Assembly: GCF_016595155.1 (NCBI RefSeq)
Contig: NZ_JAENGP010000002.1
Coordinates: 1 to 64,000 of the forward strand
DNA from: Advenella mandrilli
GTDB taxonomy: Bacteria; Pseudomonadota; Gammaproteobacteria; Burkholderiales; Burkholderiaceae_B
Reading direction: 5' to 3'
DNA: 64,000 bases
The notes beneath the pieces were generated by a model. The model saw only the letters and a list, made by a program, of their open reading frames with translations. It was not told where the DNA came from and ran no database searches. Made by a program: the position numbers and the translations under genes. Positions within the stretch are counted from its first letter, which is position 1. The number at the start of each line of letters is the position of its first letter. This document shows positions 23,061 through 31,037 of the stretch, in pieces.

Positions 23061-24662
23061 ATGTCACACTTATCAATCAAGCAGGAAGTGGCGCGGCGCC
23101 GCACCTTTGCCATTATTTCCCACCCCGACGCAGGGAAAACCACACTAACCGAGAAATTGCTCCTGTTTGCAGGCGCCATTCAGATTGCCGGTAGCGTAAA
23201 AGCCAGAAAAGCAAGCCGTCATGCTTCCTCAGACTGGATGGAAATTGAAAAGCAACGCGGAATTTCAGTGGCCTCATCCGTCATGCAAATGGAATACCAG
23301 GACTGTGTCATCAACTTGCTGGACACCCCCGGGCACCAGGACTTTTCAGAAGATACCTATCGGGTGCTGACGGCTGTTGATGCGGCCATCATGGTGGTTG
23401 ATGCCGCAAACGGTATCGAACCGCAAACCATTCGCCTGCTGCAGGTTTGCCGGGCCCGCAACACCCCCATTCTCACCTTCATCAACAAACTTGACCGCGA
23501 AGTCCGTGAACCGCTAGACCTGCTTGGTGAAATTGAATCACATCTGGGCATGGATACCATCCCGTTTACCTGGCCAATTGGCATGGGCAAATCATTCGGT
23601 GGTGTTTATGACCTGCAGCGAGACCGCATGCGCCTGTTCCGCCCCGGCCAGGAACGACGCGGCCACGATGATTTTATCGAAGGCCTGGAAAACCCGCTGA
23701 TCCGGGAAAAATTCGGCTCTGCCTTCGACAAGGCCCACGAAGAAATATCTCTCATTCAAGAGGCCACCCCCGATTTTGACCACGAGGCCTTCCTGGCAGG
23801 ACAACAAACACCGGTCTTTTTTGGTTCGGCCGTCAACAATTTTGGCGTACAGGAAGTGCTTGACGCCCTGGTTAAATGGGCACCCAAACCGGGTCCCCGT
23901 CAGGCCCTGGAACGCATCGTCCAACCCGACGAGCCCAAGTTTTCAGGTGTCGTCTTCAAGGTACAGGCCAATATGGACCCGGCCCACCGCGACCGCGTGG
24001 CTTTTGTACGGGTCAGTTCGGGTAAATTTGAACGCGGCATGCGCCTGAAAGTCAGCCGCACCGGCAAAGAAATCCGTCCCAACAACGTGGTTTCGTTCCT
24101 GTCACAACGACGTGACCTGCTTGACGAAGCCTATGCCGGTGATGTAATTGGTATTCCCAACCACGGTGTGCTACACCTGGGTGATGTCCTTACCGAAGGC
24201 GAAATCCTGCAATTTACCGGCCTGCCGTTCTTTGCCCCTGAGCTGTTCCAGGGCGTCGAAGTTAAAGATCCATTGCGTACCAAACAACTGCGTACCGGCC
24301 TGACCCAATTGGGTGAAGAAGGCGCCATCCAGGTATTCCGTCCCGAAGCGGCCGGTGGTGCGCTATTGCTGGGCGCCATTGGCCAATTACAATTTGAAGT
24401 GGTTGCTCACCGCCTGAAAACCGAATATGGCGTGGAAGCGCGTTTAATGCCTTCTAGATATACAATGGCACGCTGGGTAACCAGCGACAATCCGAAAGCA
24501 CTGCGCAAATTCATGGACAGCAACGCTGCCCATATCGCTTACGATGTGGTTGATGCGCTTGCTTTCCTGATTAGCTCTCCGGCCCAGCTTCGTGTGGCCC
24601 AGGACCTGAACCCTGACATTAATTTTCATGCAATGCGTGAACATGCCGGACAGATGTTCTAG
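23061..24662 (+). CDS. prfC: Peptide chain release factor 3
   Basis: Protein of 533 aa, the usual RF3 length. It is a translational GTPase: P-loop SHPDAGKTT near residue 20, the G3 motif DTPGHQDFSEDTYR, and G4 as NKLDRE. RF3-specific segments include the RGISVASSVMQMEY switch and RRDLLDEAYAGDVIGIPNHG in domain II. RF3 drives RF1 and RF2 off the ribosome after termination. It is preceded by an AT-rich leader without a strong ribosome site. The next gene starts 47 bp after it. Confidence 0.95.
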   Translation: MSHLSIKQEVARRRTFAIISHPDAGKTTLTEKLLLFAGAIQIAGSVKARKASRHASSDWMEIEKQRGISVASSVMQMEYQDCVINLLDTPGHQDFSEDTYRVLTAVDAAIMVVDAANGIEPQTIRLLQVCRARNTPILTFINKLDREVREPLDLLGEIESHLGMDTIPFTWPIGMGKSFGGVYDLQRDRMRLFRPGQERRGHDDFIEGLENPLIREKFGSAFDKAHEEISLIQEATPDFDHEAFLAGQQTPVFFGSAVNNFGVQEVLDALVKWAPKPGPRQALERIVQPDEPKFSGVVFKVQANMDPAHRDRVAFVRVSSGKFERGMRLKVSRTGKEIRPNNVVSFLSQRRDLLDEAYAGDVIGIPNHGVLHLGDVLTEGEILQFTGLPFFAPELFQGVEVKDPLRTKQLRTGLTQLGEEGAIQVFRPEAAGGALLLGAIGQLQFEVVAHRLKTEYGVEARLMPSRYTMARWVTSDNPKALRKFMDSNAAHIAYDVVDALAFLISSPAQLRVAQDLNPDINFHAMREHAGQMF

Positions 24663-24708
24663 GAAAACAGCTAAAATGAACTACACATCAATGAAGGGTA
24701 ATTTATTA

Positions 24709-25263
24709 ATGTCTTGGCGTTTTTTATTCATTTCTTTACTGATATTTGCCGGACTGGCCACGTGGGGCGGCATCCAGGCGGGCGAATGGCTTATTGCACA
24801 TACGCCCACTACTGCCAATATACCCAACGTTAGCGAGTTCGATCCCCCCCCGCAAGTTGACCAATTCGGGCGTCCTGTGCTGCGCCAGCCCCAGCAGCCC
24901 CTCATGAGTGGCGCACAGGGTGTCCCTGAAAGTCCGACAGGCATAGACTGGGCCGTCACCGCCTCACAAAAATCCGACATCCTGACGGCATCCAGCAGCC
25001 AGTACAATCCAAACGTTACCATTGGCACGGCCAGCGGCCGTATCGACGCTGCCCCCATTCAGACCACGCCTATCACCCGCCCCACACAGGTGCCGGGCAC
25101 ATCAGGTGGCGGTTATGCCTGGGAATCCGCCTTTCACCGGGAAGTTGCACACTGCCGCACCCTGGGCTTCTTTGAGCGCCCCACTTGCCTGGGCAAGGTA
25201 CGTGAGCAATACTGCGGTGCCAACAACGCTTGGGGCAAAGTCAAAGACTGCCCCCAACGCTAA
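24709..25263 (+). CDS. Hypothetical membrane-anchored protein with Cys-rich C-terminus
   Basis: Protein of 184 aa that I do not recognise. It begins with an uncleaved-signal-like helix (FLFISLLIFAGLATWGGIQAG), followed by a proline/glutamine/threonine-rich linker of about 110 residues that looks disordered. A compact C-terminal part has four cysteines (VAHCRTLGFFERPTCLG, EQYCG, KDCPQ) that could form two disulfides. The ATG at 24709 has AAGGG upstream; the frame is open further up, but that part overlaps prfC. A strong terminator follows. Probably an envelope protein co-transcribed with prfC. Confidence 0.7.
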   Translation: MSWRFLFISLLIFAGLATWGGIQAGEWLIAHTPTTANIPNVSEFDPPPQVDQFGRPVLRQPQQPLMSGAQGVPESPTGIDWAVTASQKSDILTASSSQYNPNVTIGTASGRIDAAPIQTTPITRPTQVPGTSGGGYAWESAFHREVAHCRTLGFFERPTCLGKVREQYCGANNAWGKVKDCPQR

Positions 25264-25266
25264 ACC

Positions 25267-25305
25267 AAAAAATGGCCCGGAAAATGCTTCCCGGGCCATT
25301 TTTTT
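25267..25305 (+). terminator. Strong intrinsic terminator
   Basis: ATGGCCCGG (25272-25280) pairs with CCGGGCCAT (25291-25299). It is followed by a run of seven T and preceded by a run of A, so it can end the prfC unit and may also work on the other strand for bfr. Confidence 0.88.
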
Positions 25306-25368
25306 GTTACTTAACTTAAGCGGTTAACCTGCAAAACAGACTAATTTTGCTTACTTTTCCTGCCTGGC

Positions 25369-25842
25369 TTACTCTTCGCCCATCTGGCTTTGCAGGTAAT
25401 TTTGCAAGCCCACTTTTTCTACCAGTTCAATCTGGGTTTCCAGCCAGTCGATATGCTCTTCGGTGTCATCAAGAATACGGCGGAATAAATCACGTGAAAC
25501 GTAGTCCCGTACTTTCTCACAATGGGCAATGGCTTCGATAAGCGTACCATGAGCCGCTACTTCAAGGTGTAAATCACAAGACAGGATTTCCGGCACGTCT
25601 TCACCAATGCGCAGCTTGTGCAAGTCTTGCAAATTGGGTAATCCCTCAAGCAAAAAAATACGTTCCATCAATGCATCAGCATGTTTCATTTCTTCAATGG
25701 ATTCTTTATACTCATGCTTTCCCAACTCATTAAAGCCCCAATTTTTCAGCATACGGGCATGCAGGAAGTATTGGTTAATAGCCGTTAATTCATTGGTTAA
25801 TTGCTTATTCAGGTATTTAAGAACCTCTTTATCGCCTTTCAT
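25369..25842 (-). CDS. bfr: Bacterioferritin
   Basis: Protein of 157 aa, the normal bacterioferritin length. The four-helix iron-storage fold is clear: [31 protein letters not shown], with the first diiron glutamate, then [19 protein letters not shown] with the heme-ligand methionine region, and [10 protein letters not shown] with the last metal ligands. It stores iron and detoxifies peroxide. AAGGAAGGG precedes the start. Its partner bfd lies upstream on the same strand, separated by 176 bp. Confidence 0.95.
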   Translation of the reverse strand: MKGDKEVLKYLNKQLTNELTAINQYFLHARMLKNWGFNELGKHEYKESIEEMKHADALMERIFLLEGLPNLQDLHKLRIGEDVPEILSCDLHLEVAAHGTLIEAIAHCEKVRDYVSRDLFRRILDDTEEHIDWLETQIELVEKVGLQNYLQSQMGEE

Positions 25843-26018
25843 AGCCCTTCCTTTTTCAAGTTATCCAAGAGGGCCAGGCATGCCACGACAACGCCCGTCC
25901 CTATGCGCCAATTGTATAATGGAAGTGATGACAAAACAGACTTAATGAAAAGAAAAGCACAAAGCCGCCCCTGCTTGCCGCAGAAGGCGCTTACGCGAAA
26001 AAACAGGTCAAGCGTTTA

Positions 26019-26264
26019 TTAAGCCGGCCAAAGTACGGTAGACACAACTGCCTTACGGCCATGGCGCTCACTAACATACTCTTGCTTAACTGCAGACGTA
26101 GAGGCTGAACCTTGAGGAAGATATTCGCTGGCAGTTTGAGCACAGCAACCACAGCACGATGCAACACCCAACTCGGCCTGTAAATCTCCCAGTGTTGACG
26201 CACCGTTATTGACTGCCTCGATAACGGTTTTTTCTGTGATGGCATTACAAATACAAATATACAT
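26019..26264 (-). CDS. bfd: Bacterioferritin-associated ferredoxin
   Basis: Protein of 81 aa. The Bfd [2Fe-2S] motif is intact: MYICICNAITEKTV at the start and ASCCGCCAQTA in the middle, giving the four ligand cysteines (CxC and CxxC). The C-terminal tail is somewhat longer than in E. coli Bfd (64 aa). Bfd reduces ferric iron in bacterioferritin to release it. The start is the ATG at 26264. A Fur-box-like sequence overlaps the start region, which fits expression under iron starvation. Confidence 0.9.
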   Translation of the reverse strand: MYICICNAITEKTVIEAVNNGASTLGDLQAELGVASCCGCCAQTASEYLPQGSASTSAVKQEYVSERHGRKAVVSTVLWPA

Positions 26265-26277
26265 GCGAATCATTATC
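26259..26277 (-). promoter_or_regulatory. Fur-box-like site over the bfd start
   Basis: On the minus strand GATAATGATTCGCATGTAT agrees with the Fur consensus at about 12 of 19 positions, with the left nine bases perfect. It overlaps the ATG of bfd, so repression could block both initiation and translation. Confidence 0.5.
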
Positions 26278-26331
26278 ATCTATTTTTATTTTTTTCGCAA
26301 TATTTTTTACCAGCTTTTATTTAACTAATTG

Positions 26332-27723
26332 TTAACCTTTAAGAAATGCCTGGGCTTTTCTTCTGGAAGCAGGCGGAATACCAATCGCCTCACGGTATTT
26401 GGCTACGGTTCTGCGGGCAATCACCAGACCATCAGCCATTAGCAAGTCACATAATTTACTGTCCGACAGCGGCTTTTTAACATCTTCGGCATCAACCAGG
26501 GCTTTTATTTTTAATTGGATCGACTTGGCCGAGGTTTGCTCTCCCGACTCGGTCGCCAGCCCCGAACCAAAAAAATGCTTCAGTTCAAATACCCCGTGCG
26601 GAGTGGCAATAAACTTTTGCGTGGTGGCCCGCGATACGGTTGATTCATGAATCTCCAACTCCTGCGCCACCTCTCTTAAGGTAAGGGGTTGCATGGCAGA
26701 CATCCCTTCTTCAAGGAAGGCGGTTTGATACTTCATAACCACCCGGGAAACATCCAGAATGGTACTAAAACGATGATTAACCTGTTTTAAAAGCCCTTTT
26801 GCATGACTTAATTGTTCATTCAAGCCGGTATCGTCCTTTTTCCCCAGGGTCCGGATCATGCTTTCATATTCGGCATTTATCCGAACCTTTGGCAAAACAC
26901 CCTGATTAAGCGATAACACCCACTCATGATTAATTTTCCGCACCAGCACGTCGGGAACCGCATAATCGGCAGCCGGCGTACTCCAGGCTTTGCCAGGGCG
27001 CGGGTCAAGACGCTGGATCAGGCTATGGGCCTGACGAATTAACGCAATATCGGCACCGGTTATGGTTTGCAGGGCAGCCATATCGGCCGCCGCCAGCGCA
27101 TCCAGGGCACGGGTACAAACTTTTTTGGCACAATCCAGTACCTCACGATCGGGTTCTGGGCTGATTTCACGCGAGAGCTGCAATAACAGACACTCAGACA
27201 GGCTACGCGCCGCAATACCCGGTGGGTCAAACGATTGCAACAAACGTAATGCGACCGTCAACTCCTCAACCGTTACTTCATGCTCTGCCTCAAAAAAACC
27301 GGCCACCTCTTCCAGCGGGGTATGCAGATATCCATTTTCATCCAGCTCATCAATCAGGACATCTACCAAAAGCATGTCACGTTCCAGCGCACGCGTGGTA
27401 CCCAGCTGACTGCGCAAATACGCTTCCAGACTGACACTGGTGGCGGTTTCAGGGTAGAAATCATCATCTTCGGCATTGGCCGATGCCGGTTTGCGCTGAT
27501 CCCAATCCTGTTGTAAAACCTCAGCATAAGATGCCTCGGAATTTGGTGTTTCAGATGATATCTGGTTATCATCTACTAACTCCAGCATCGGATTATCCTG
27601 AATGGCACGCATTAGCTCAACCTGGAAATCCAGACCCGAAAATTGTAACAATCGCAATGACTGCTGCAACTGAGGGGTCATAACCAAATGCTGGCCTGTT
27701 TTTAACTCTAACGCCTGACGCAT
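26332..27723 (-). CDS. rpoN: RNA polymerase sigma-54 factor
   Basis: Protein of 463 aa. All three sigma-54 regions are visible: the Gln/Leu-rich region I (LVMTPQLQQSLRLLQ), an acidic region II (ANAEDDDFYPET), the core-binding part, and at the C-terminus a helix-turn-helix (LEIHESTVSRATTQKFI) with the RpoN box ARRTVAKYRE. It directs transcription of nitrogen, motility and other genes through enhancer-binding proteins. The usual neighbours lptB and hpf are absent. Its start is only 14 bp from the divergent start of the next gene. Confidence 0.95.
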   Translation of the reverse strand: MRQALELKTGQHLVMTPQLQQSLRLLQFSGLDFQVELMRAIQDNPMLELVDDNQISSETPNSEASYAEVLQQDWDQRKPASANAEDDDFYPETATSVSLEAYLRSQLGTTRALERDMLLVDVLIDELDENGYLHTPLEEVAGFFEAEHEVTVEELTVALRLLQSFDPPGIAARSLSECLLLQLSREISPEPDREVLDCAKKVCTRALDALAAADMAALQTITGADIALIRQAHSLIQRLDPRPGKAWSTPAADYAVPDVLVRKINHEWVLSLNQGVLPKVRINAEYESMIRTLGKKDDTGLNEQLSHAKGLLKQVNHRFSTILDVSRVVMKYQTAFLEEGMSAMQPLTLREVAQELEIHESTVSRATTQKFIATPHGVFELKHFFGSGLATESGEQTSAKSIQLKIKALVDAEDVKKPLSDSKLCDLLMADGLVIARRTVAKYREAIGIPPASRRKAQAFLKG

Positions 27724-27737
27724 AGTAAAAATTCTTT

Positions 27738-28301
27738 ATGAAACAAAAAAAAACCGCGGCCTACAAAAATGATACCGCCGTACTCAGCAAAACCCTGTTA
27801 AAACTGGCAATGCCACAACTTGTTTTACGTAGCACTATTATTGTTATCTTCACACTTGCCTGGATATTCTTTGCCCGTGAAATCATTGATTTTGGCAAAA
27901 AACAGGACTACGCCGGGCTGGAAGCCTTCAGCAACCAGCTGGTAACCTACCTGAACAGTATAAACAATTATATTTGGTGGGGCCTTGTTCTGCTAGGCAG
28001 CCTTATTCTTTATGTAATATTAAGCAGCTGGCTAAGCGGCAGCATTAGCCGTGCCGGTGAAAACTGCCCGCCACCGCAAAAAATAAACCAGCTCATTAAC
28101 AACCTGTCTCCTGAAGGCAAAGAAGTCCTGGGCTGGGCCTGGAGTGATCGCACCGAACCCATTAAATTCATTACCTTAAAAGAAACCCTTCATGAATTAC
28201 GCAACGGGCGCGTTGACAAGCTGACTCAAATAAAAGAGCAAAAGGCGCTGTTGCAACACAATTCTATTCCCGAGCTAGCCCTAGATGAAAAAAACCCTTG
28301 A
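27738..28301 (+). CDS. Hypothetical membrane protein
   Basis: Protein of 187 aa that I do not recognise. Two membrane segments are visible, STIIVIFTLAWIFFA near residue 33 and YIWWGLVLLGSLILYVIL near residue 75. They are followed by a soluble C-terminal part (LSPEGKEVLGWAWSDRTEPI, LKETLHELRNGRVDKL) that may be helical. The ATG at 27738 leaves only 14 bp to the rpoN start; an internal ATG at 27810 would leave room for a promoter but would cut off the first hydrophilic stretch. Confidence 0.65.
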   Translation: MKQKKTAAYKNDTAVLSKTLLKLAMPQLVLRSTIIVIFTLAWIFFAREIIDFGKKQDYAGLEAFSNQLVTYLNSINNYIWWGLVLLGSLILYVILSSWLSGSISRAGENCPPPQKINQLINNLSPEGKEVLGWAWSDRTEPIKFITLKETLHELRNGRVDKLTQIKEQKALLQHNSIPELALDEKNP

Positions 28302-28336
28302 CTTTACCCCCCTTTCATGCTCATAATAAACGTATT

Positions 28337-28447
28337 ATGAAAACGCAAACTTTCAATTTCTCCCAATTAAATGCAGGTCGCAGCAGCGACTTGCTGGTTT
28401 GCGCACTCTCTTCTCTTCTACTCCTAGTGCCCGGTTGCCGAGCCTAG
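28337..28447 (+). CDS. Leucine-rich leader peptide of leuA
   Basis: A 36-codon ORF upstream of leuA ends with a leucine-rich stretch: CTC TCT TCT CTT CTA CTC CTA, that is L-S-S-L-L-L-L, then VPGCRA and TAG. Two of the four consecutive leucine codons are CTA, which is little used in the surrounding genes. Such a run just before a terminator-like structure is the hallmark of ribosome-mediated attenuation: with scarce leucyl-tRNA the ribosome stalls and lets transcription continue into leuA. The ribosome site is weak. The peptide itself probably has no other function. Confidence 0.7.
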   Translation: MKTQTFNFSQLNAGRSSDLLVCALSSLLLLVPGCRA

Positions 28448-28500
28448 AGCATTCGTGGCAGTTCGGCAGCCCTGTATCAGCCACCCGGATTTTTATTAAA
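28432..28500 (+). promoter_or_regulatory. Putative leu attenuator
   Basis: After the leader peptide, TGCCGA can pair with TCGGCA (antiterminator-like). Alternatively GTGGC (28455-28459) can pair with GCCAC (28480-28484), followed by CCGGATTTTTATT, as a terminator. The two pairings exclude each other sterically. The exact fold was judged by eye only. Confidence 0.45.
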
Positions 28501-28572
28501 TTGTAATATCCCGGGCAAATAAACAGGCAAACGCCAGTTCCAGCACCGGGATTCATGTCAAACAGGTGCATT

Positions 28573-30285
28573 ATGATGCTTTCCAACCCAGCAAAAAAAT
28601 ACGTTCCATTCAAACCGTTCGTCAAGGATTTTTCCGAGCGCACATGGCCCAGCAAAACCATTACGACTCCTCCTATCTGGATGAGTACCGACCTGCGCGA
28701 TGGTAACCAGTCCCTGATCGAGCCCATGAGTGTCGAGCGTAAATTACGTTTTTTCAAACAGTTGGTGGCTATTGGTTTCAAGGAAATTGAAGTCGGCTTT
28801 CCTTCTGCATCACAAACCGATTTTGATTTTGTCCGTATCCTGGTTGAAGAAAACCTGATTCCTGATGACGTGACCATTATCGTCCTGACCCAGGCCCGTC
28901 AAGAGCTGATCGAGCGAACTGCCGAAGCAGCCGCAGGTGCAAAAACCGCCATGATCCACCTTTACAATGCCTGCGCCCCCGCTTTCCGCAAAATCGTCTT
29001 CAACATGAGCAAAGACGAGGTCAAGGACGTCGCCATTCAGGGCACACGTTGGGTTAAGCAGGCCATGGCAAAATATCCACAAACCAAATGGCGCTATGAA
29101 TATTCACCCGAAGTATTCAGTACCACCGAGCCTGAATTTGCCGTGGAAGTTTGTAACGCCGTAACAGAAGAATGGCAACCTACCCCAGAAGACAAAATTG
29201 TCTTCAACCTGCCCGCAACCATTGAATCCACCTCTCCCAACATGTATGCCGACCAGATTGAATGGTTCTGCAAAAACGTAAAAAACCGCGACAGCATTAT
29301 CGTTAGCGTACACCCTCATAACGACCGGGGCACTGCGGTTGCAGCGGCCGAATTATCGGTCATGGCCGGTGCAGACCGTGTTGAAGGCTGTTTGTTTGGC
29401 AGTGGCGAACGTACCGGCAACGTCGACCTGGTTACCCTGGCCCTTAACCTGTATACCCAAGGCGTCCATCCTGGACTGGATTTTTCAGATATTGACGAAG
29501 TCCGCCGTACCGCTGAATACTGCAACCAATTGCCCGTCCATCCTCGCCACCCCTATGCGGGCGACTTGGTGTTTACCGCCTTTTCAGGCTCTCACCAGGA
29601 TGCCATCAAGAAAGGCTTTGCACAGCAAGACCCCAATGGCGTCTGGGAAGTCCCTTACCTGCCTATTGACCCTGCCGACCTGGGCCGCAGCTACGATGCC
29701 GTGATCCGTGTCAACAGCCAGTCTGGTAAAGGTGGGGTGTCTTACTTGCTTGAACAGGAACAAGGCCTGAACTTGCCGCGTCGCCTGCAAATTGAATTCA
29801 GCCGCGCCATCCAGCGCGTAACTGACGAAACCGGTGCCGAAGTTAATGGCAATGCCGTATTTGAAATCTTCGAGAAAGAATACCTGAAACAGACTTCGCC
29901 CTGGAAATTGCTCAAGCATCAAATTAACAGCCATCCTGAAGGCGCTGATGATGAAACGTTCAGCATTGAAGTTGAACTGGAAAACAATGGTACTGTCGTC
30001 AAGGCACATGGCAAAGGTGATGGCGCTATTTCAGCCTTCATCAACGCCTTGAATCTGCCTATCCGTTTCATGGACTACCATGAGCACGCCATTGGTTCCG
30101 GTGAAAAAACACGGGCCGCCTGCTATGTAGAGCTTCGTCTGGACGATTCGGCTACCGGTTTCGGGGTTGGGGTTCACAAAGACATCGTGACCGCCTCATT
30201 CCAGGCCGTGTTAAGTGCCGTTAACCGTCATATTCAGCAAGGGACAACCGCTAAAGAAAAAAACGTTGAAACCGTTGCGGTTTAA
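28573..30285 (+). CDS. leuA: 2-isopropylmalate synthase, type 2
   Basis: Protein of 570 aa, the long LeuA class. It condenses acetyl-CoA with 2-ketoisovalerate, the first step of leucine synthesis. The catalytic barrel starts at [20 protein letters not shown] and includes [19 protein letters not shown] and the metal-binding [14 protein letters not shown]. The C-terminal LeuA dimerisation and leucine-feedback domain occupies roughly the last 140 residues ([15 protein letters not shown], then the [12 protein letters not shown] end). The ATG at 28573 has AGG upstream; a start at 28555 is less likely. A leucine leader peptide precedes it and a strong terminator lies 135 bp downstream. Confidence 0.95.
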   Translation: MMLSNPAKKYVPFKPFVKDFSERTWPSKTITTPPIWMSTDLRDGNQSLIEPMSVERKLRFFKQLVAIGFKEIEVGFPSASQTDFDFVRILVEENLIPDDVTIIVLTQARQELIERTAEAAAGAKTAMIHLYNACAPAFRKIVFNMSKDEVKDVAIQGTRWVKQAMAKYPQTKWRYEYSPEVFSTTEPEFAVEVCNAVTEEWQPTPEDKIVFNLPATIESTSPNMYADQIEWFCKNVKNRDSIIVSVHPHNDRGTAVAAAELSVMAGADRVEGCLFGSGERTGNVDLVTLALNLYTQGVHPGLDFSDIDEVRRTAEYCNQLPVHPRHPYAGDLVFTAFSGSHQDAIKKGFAQQDPNGVWEVPYLPIDPADLGRSYDAVIRVNSQSGKGGVSYLLEQEQGLNLPRRLQIEFSRAIQRVTDETGAEVNGNAVFEIFEKEYLKQTSPWKLLKHQINSHPEGADDETFSIEVELENNGTVVKAHGKGDGAISAFINALNLPIRFMDYHEHAIGSGEKTRAACYVELRLDDSATGFGVGVHKDIVTASFQAVLSAVNRHIQQGTTAKEKNVETVAV

Positions 30286-30420
30286 ACATTGATAAGCCCG
30301 TATTGCCAGGCCCGTATTAAAAATACGGGCAGGCAATTGTCCTGCTTGATCCCGTACCGCGGGACCAAGCCAGTTTTCTGAACCAAACAGGTACAAAACC
30401 AGACAAAAACGGCAAATACA

Positions 30421-30468
30421 AAAAAACCCAAACTAACCGGATATCCCAGGTTGTTTGGGTTTTTTTTA
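30421..30468 (+). terminator. Intrinsic terminator after leuA
   Basis: AAAAAACCCAAAC pairs with GTTTGGGTTTTTT across a 19-nt loop. The A-run and T-run allow termination from both sides, that is of leuA and of the DUF1840 gene. A second hairpin without T-run (CCCGTATT/AATACGGG) lies at 30311-30329. Confidence 0.85.
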
Positions 30469-30515
30469 TGGGTAAATTTATGGGTAAATATTAACCGCTT
30501 GGCAGCATGAATTGT

Positions 30516-30887
30516 TTACCAGGCGCTTCCCACTTCCCACACCACTTCCTTGCCGTGTACCTTAGCGGCTCTTAGCATATCCAGCAACGGGAAAGTACGG
30601 CGACGCAAAGTAACCTTTTCCATTACCGGGTGCGGTTTTTCTTCCGGATACTCGTCATCTTCTTCTTCCCTGTCTTTATCGGCATATACCTGGTCAGGAT
30701 TGGAATCAGGGTCTTCAGCAACGGCACGGGTAATGTTCTGAATAGCTTCATCCAGTTGCGCTACCGTAAACACGCCATTTTCAGGCAAGGTTTCATAATC
30801 ACGCCCTGCAGCCTTCAGAACAGACAGGGCATGCTTGTCCAGCATCACAACATCAGCACTTGCATTTGAGCGGAAAGTAATCAGCAT
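30516..30887 (-). CDS. DUF1840 domain-containing protein
   Basis: Protein of 123 aa. The N-terminal MLITFRSNASADVVMLDKHA is typical of DUF1840, a family found mainly in betaproteobacteria. A central acidic, Asp/Glu-rich stretch (DREEEDDEYPEE) precedes a basic helix (RRRTFPLLDMLRAAKVHGKEV). No signal or membrane segment is present, and the function is unknown. I prefer the ATG at 30887 because the upstream extension to 30941 does not fit the family. Confidence 0.8.
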   Translation of the reverse strand: MLITFRSNASADVVMLDKHALSVLKAAGRDYETLPENGVFTVAQLDEAIQNITRAVAEDPDSNPDQVYADKDREEEDDEYPEEKPHPVMEKVTLRRRTFPLLDMLRAAKVHGKEVVWEVGSAW

Positions 30888-31037
30888 CTTCGGTTTCCCA
30901 CAATAGATAAAGTAATACATCAAGTTTACTACAAGAAGCATTTAAGGCCGATGATTTCATTTTTTGTTCAAGACAATCCGGTCCACTATTTTTTTAAAGC
31001 GTGAACCAAATCGTCCAGCCTTGCAAAGCCTCTTAAA

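Noticed and set aside
28375-28400. Further copy of the hairpin core (GCAGCGACTT) in the leuA leader
   Set aside because: Only ten bases match; the rest of the core and the perfect arms are missing, and the stretch is part of the leader peptide.
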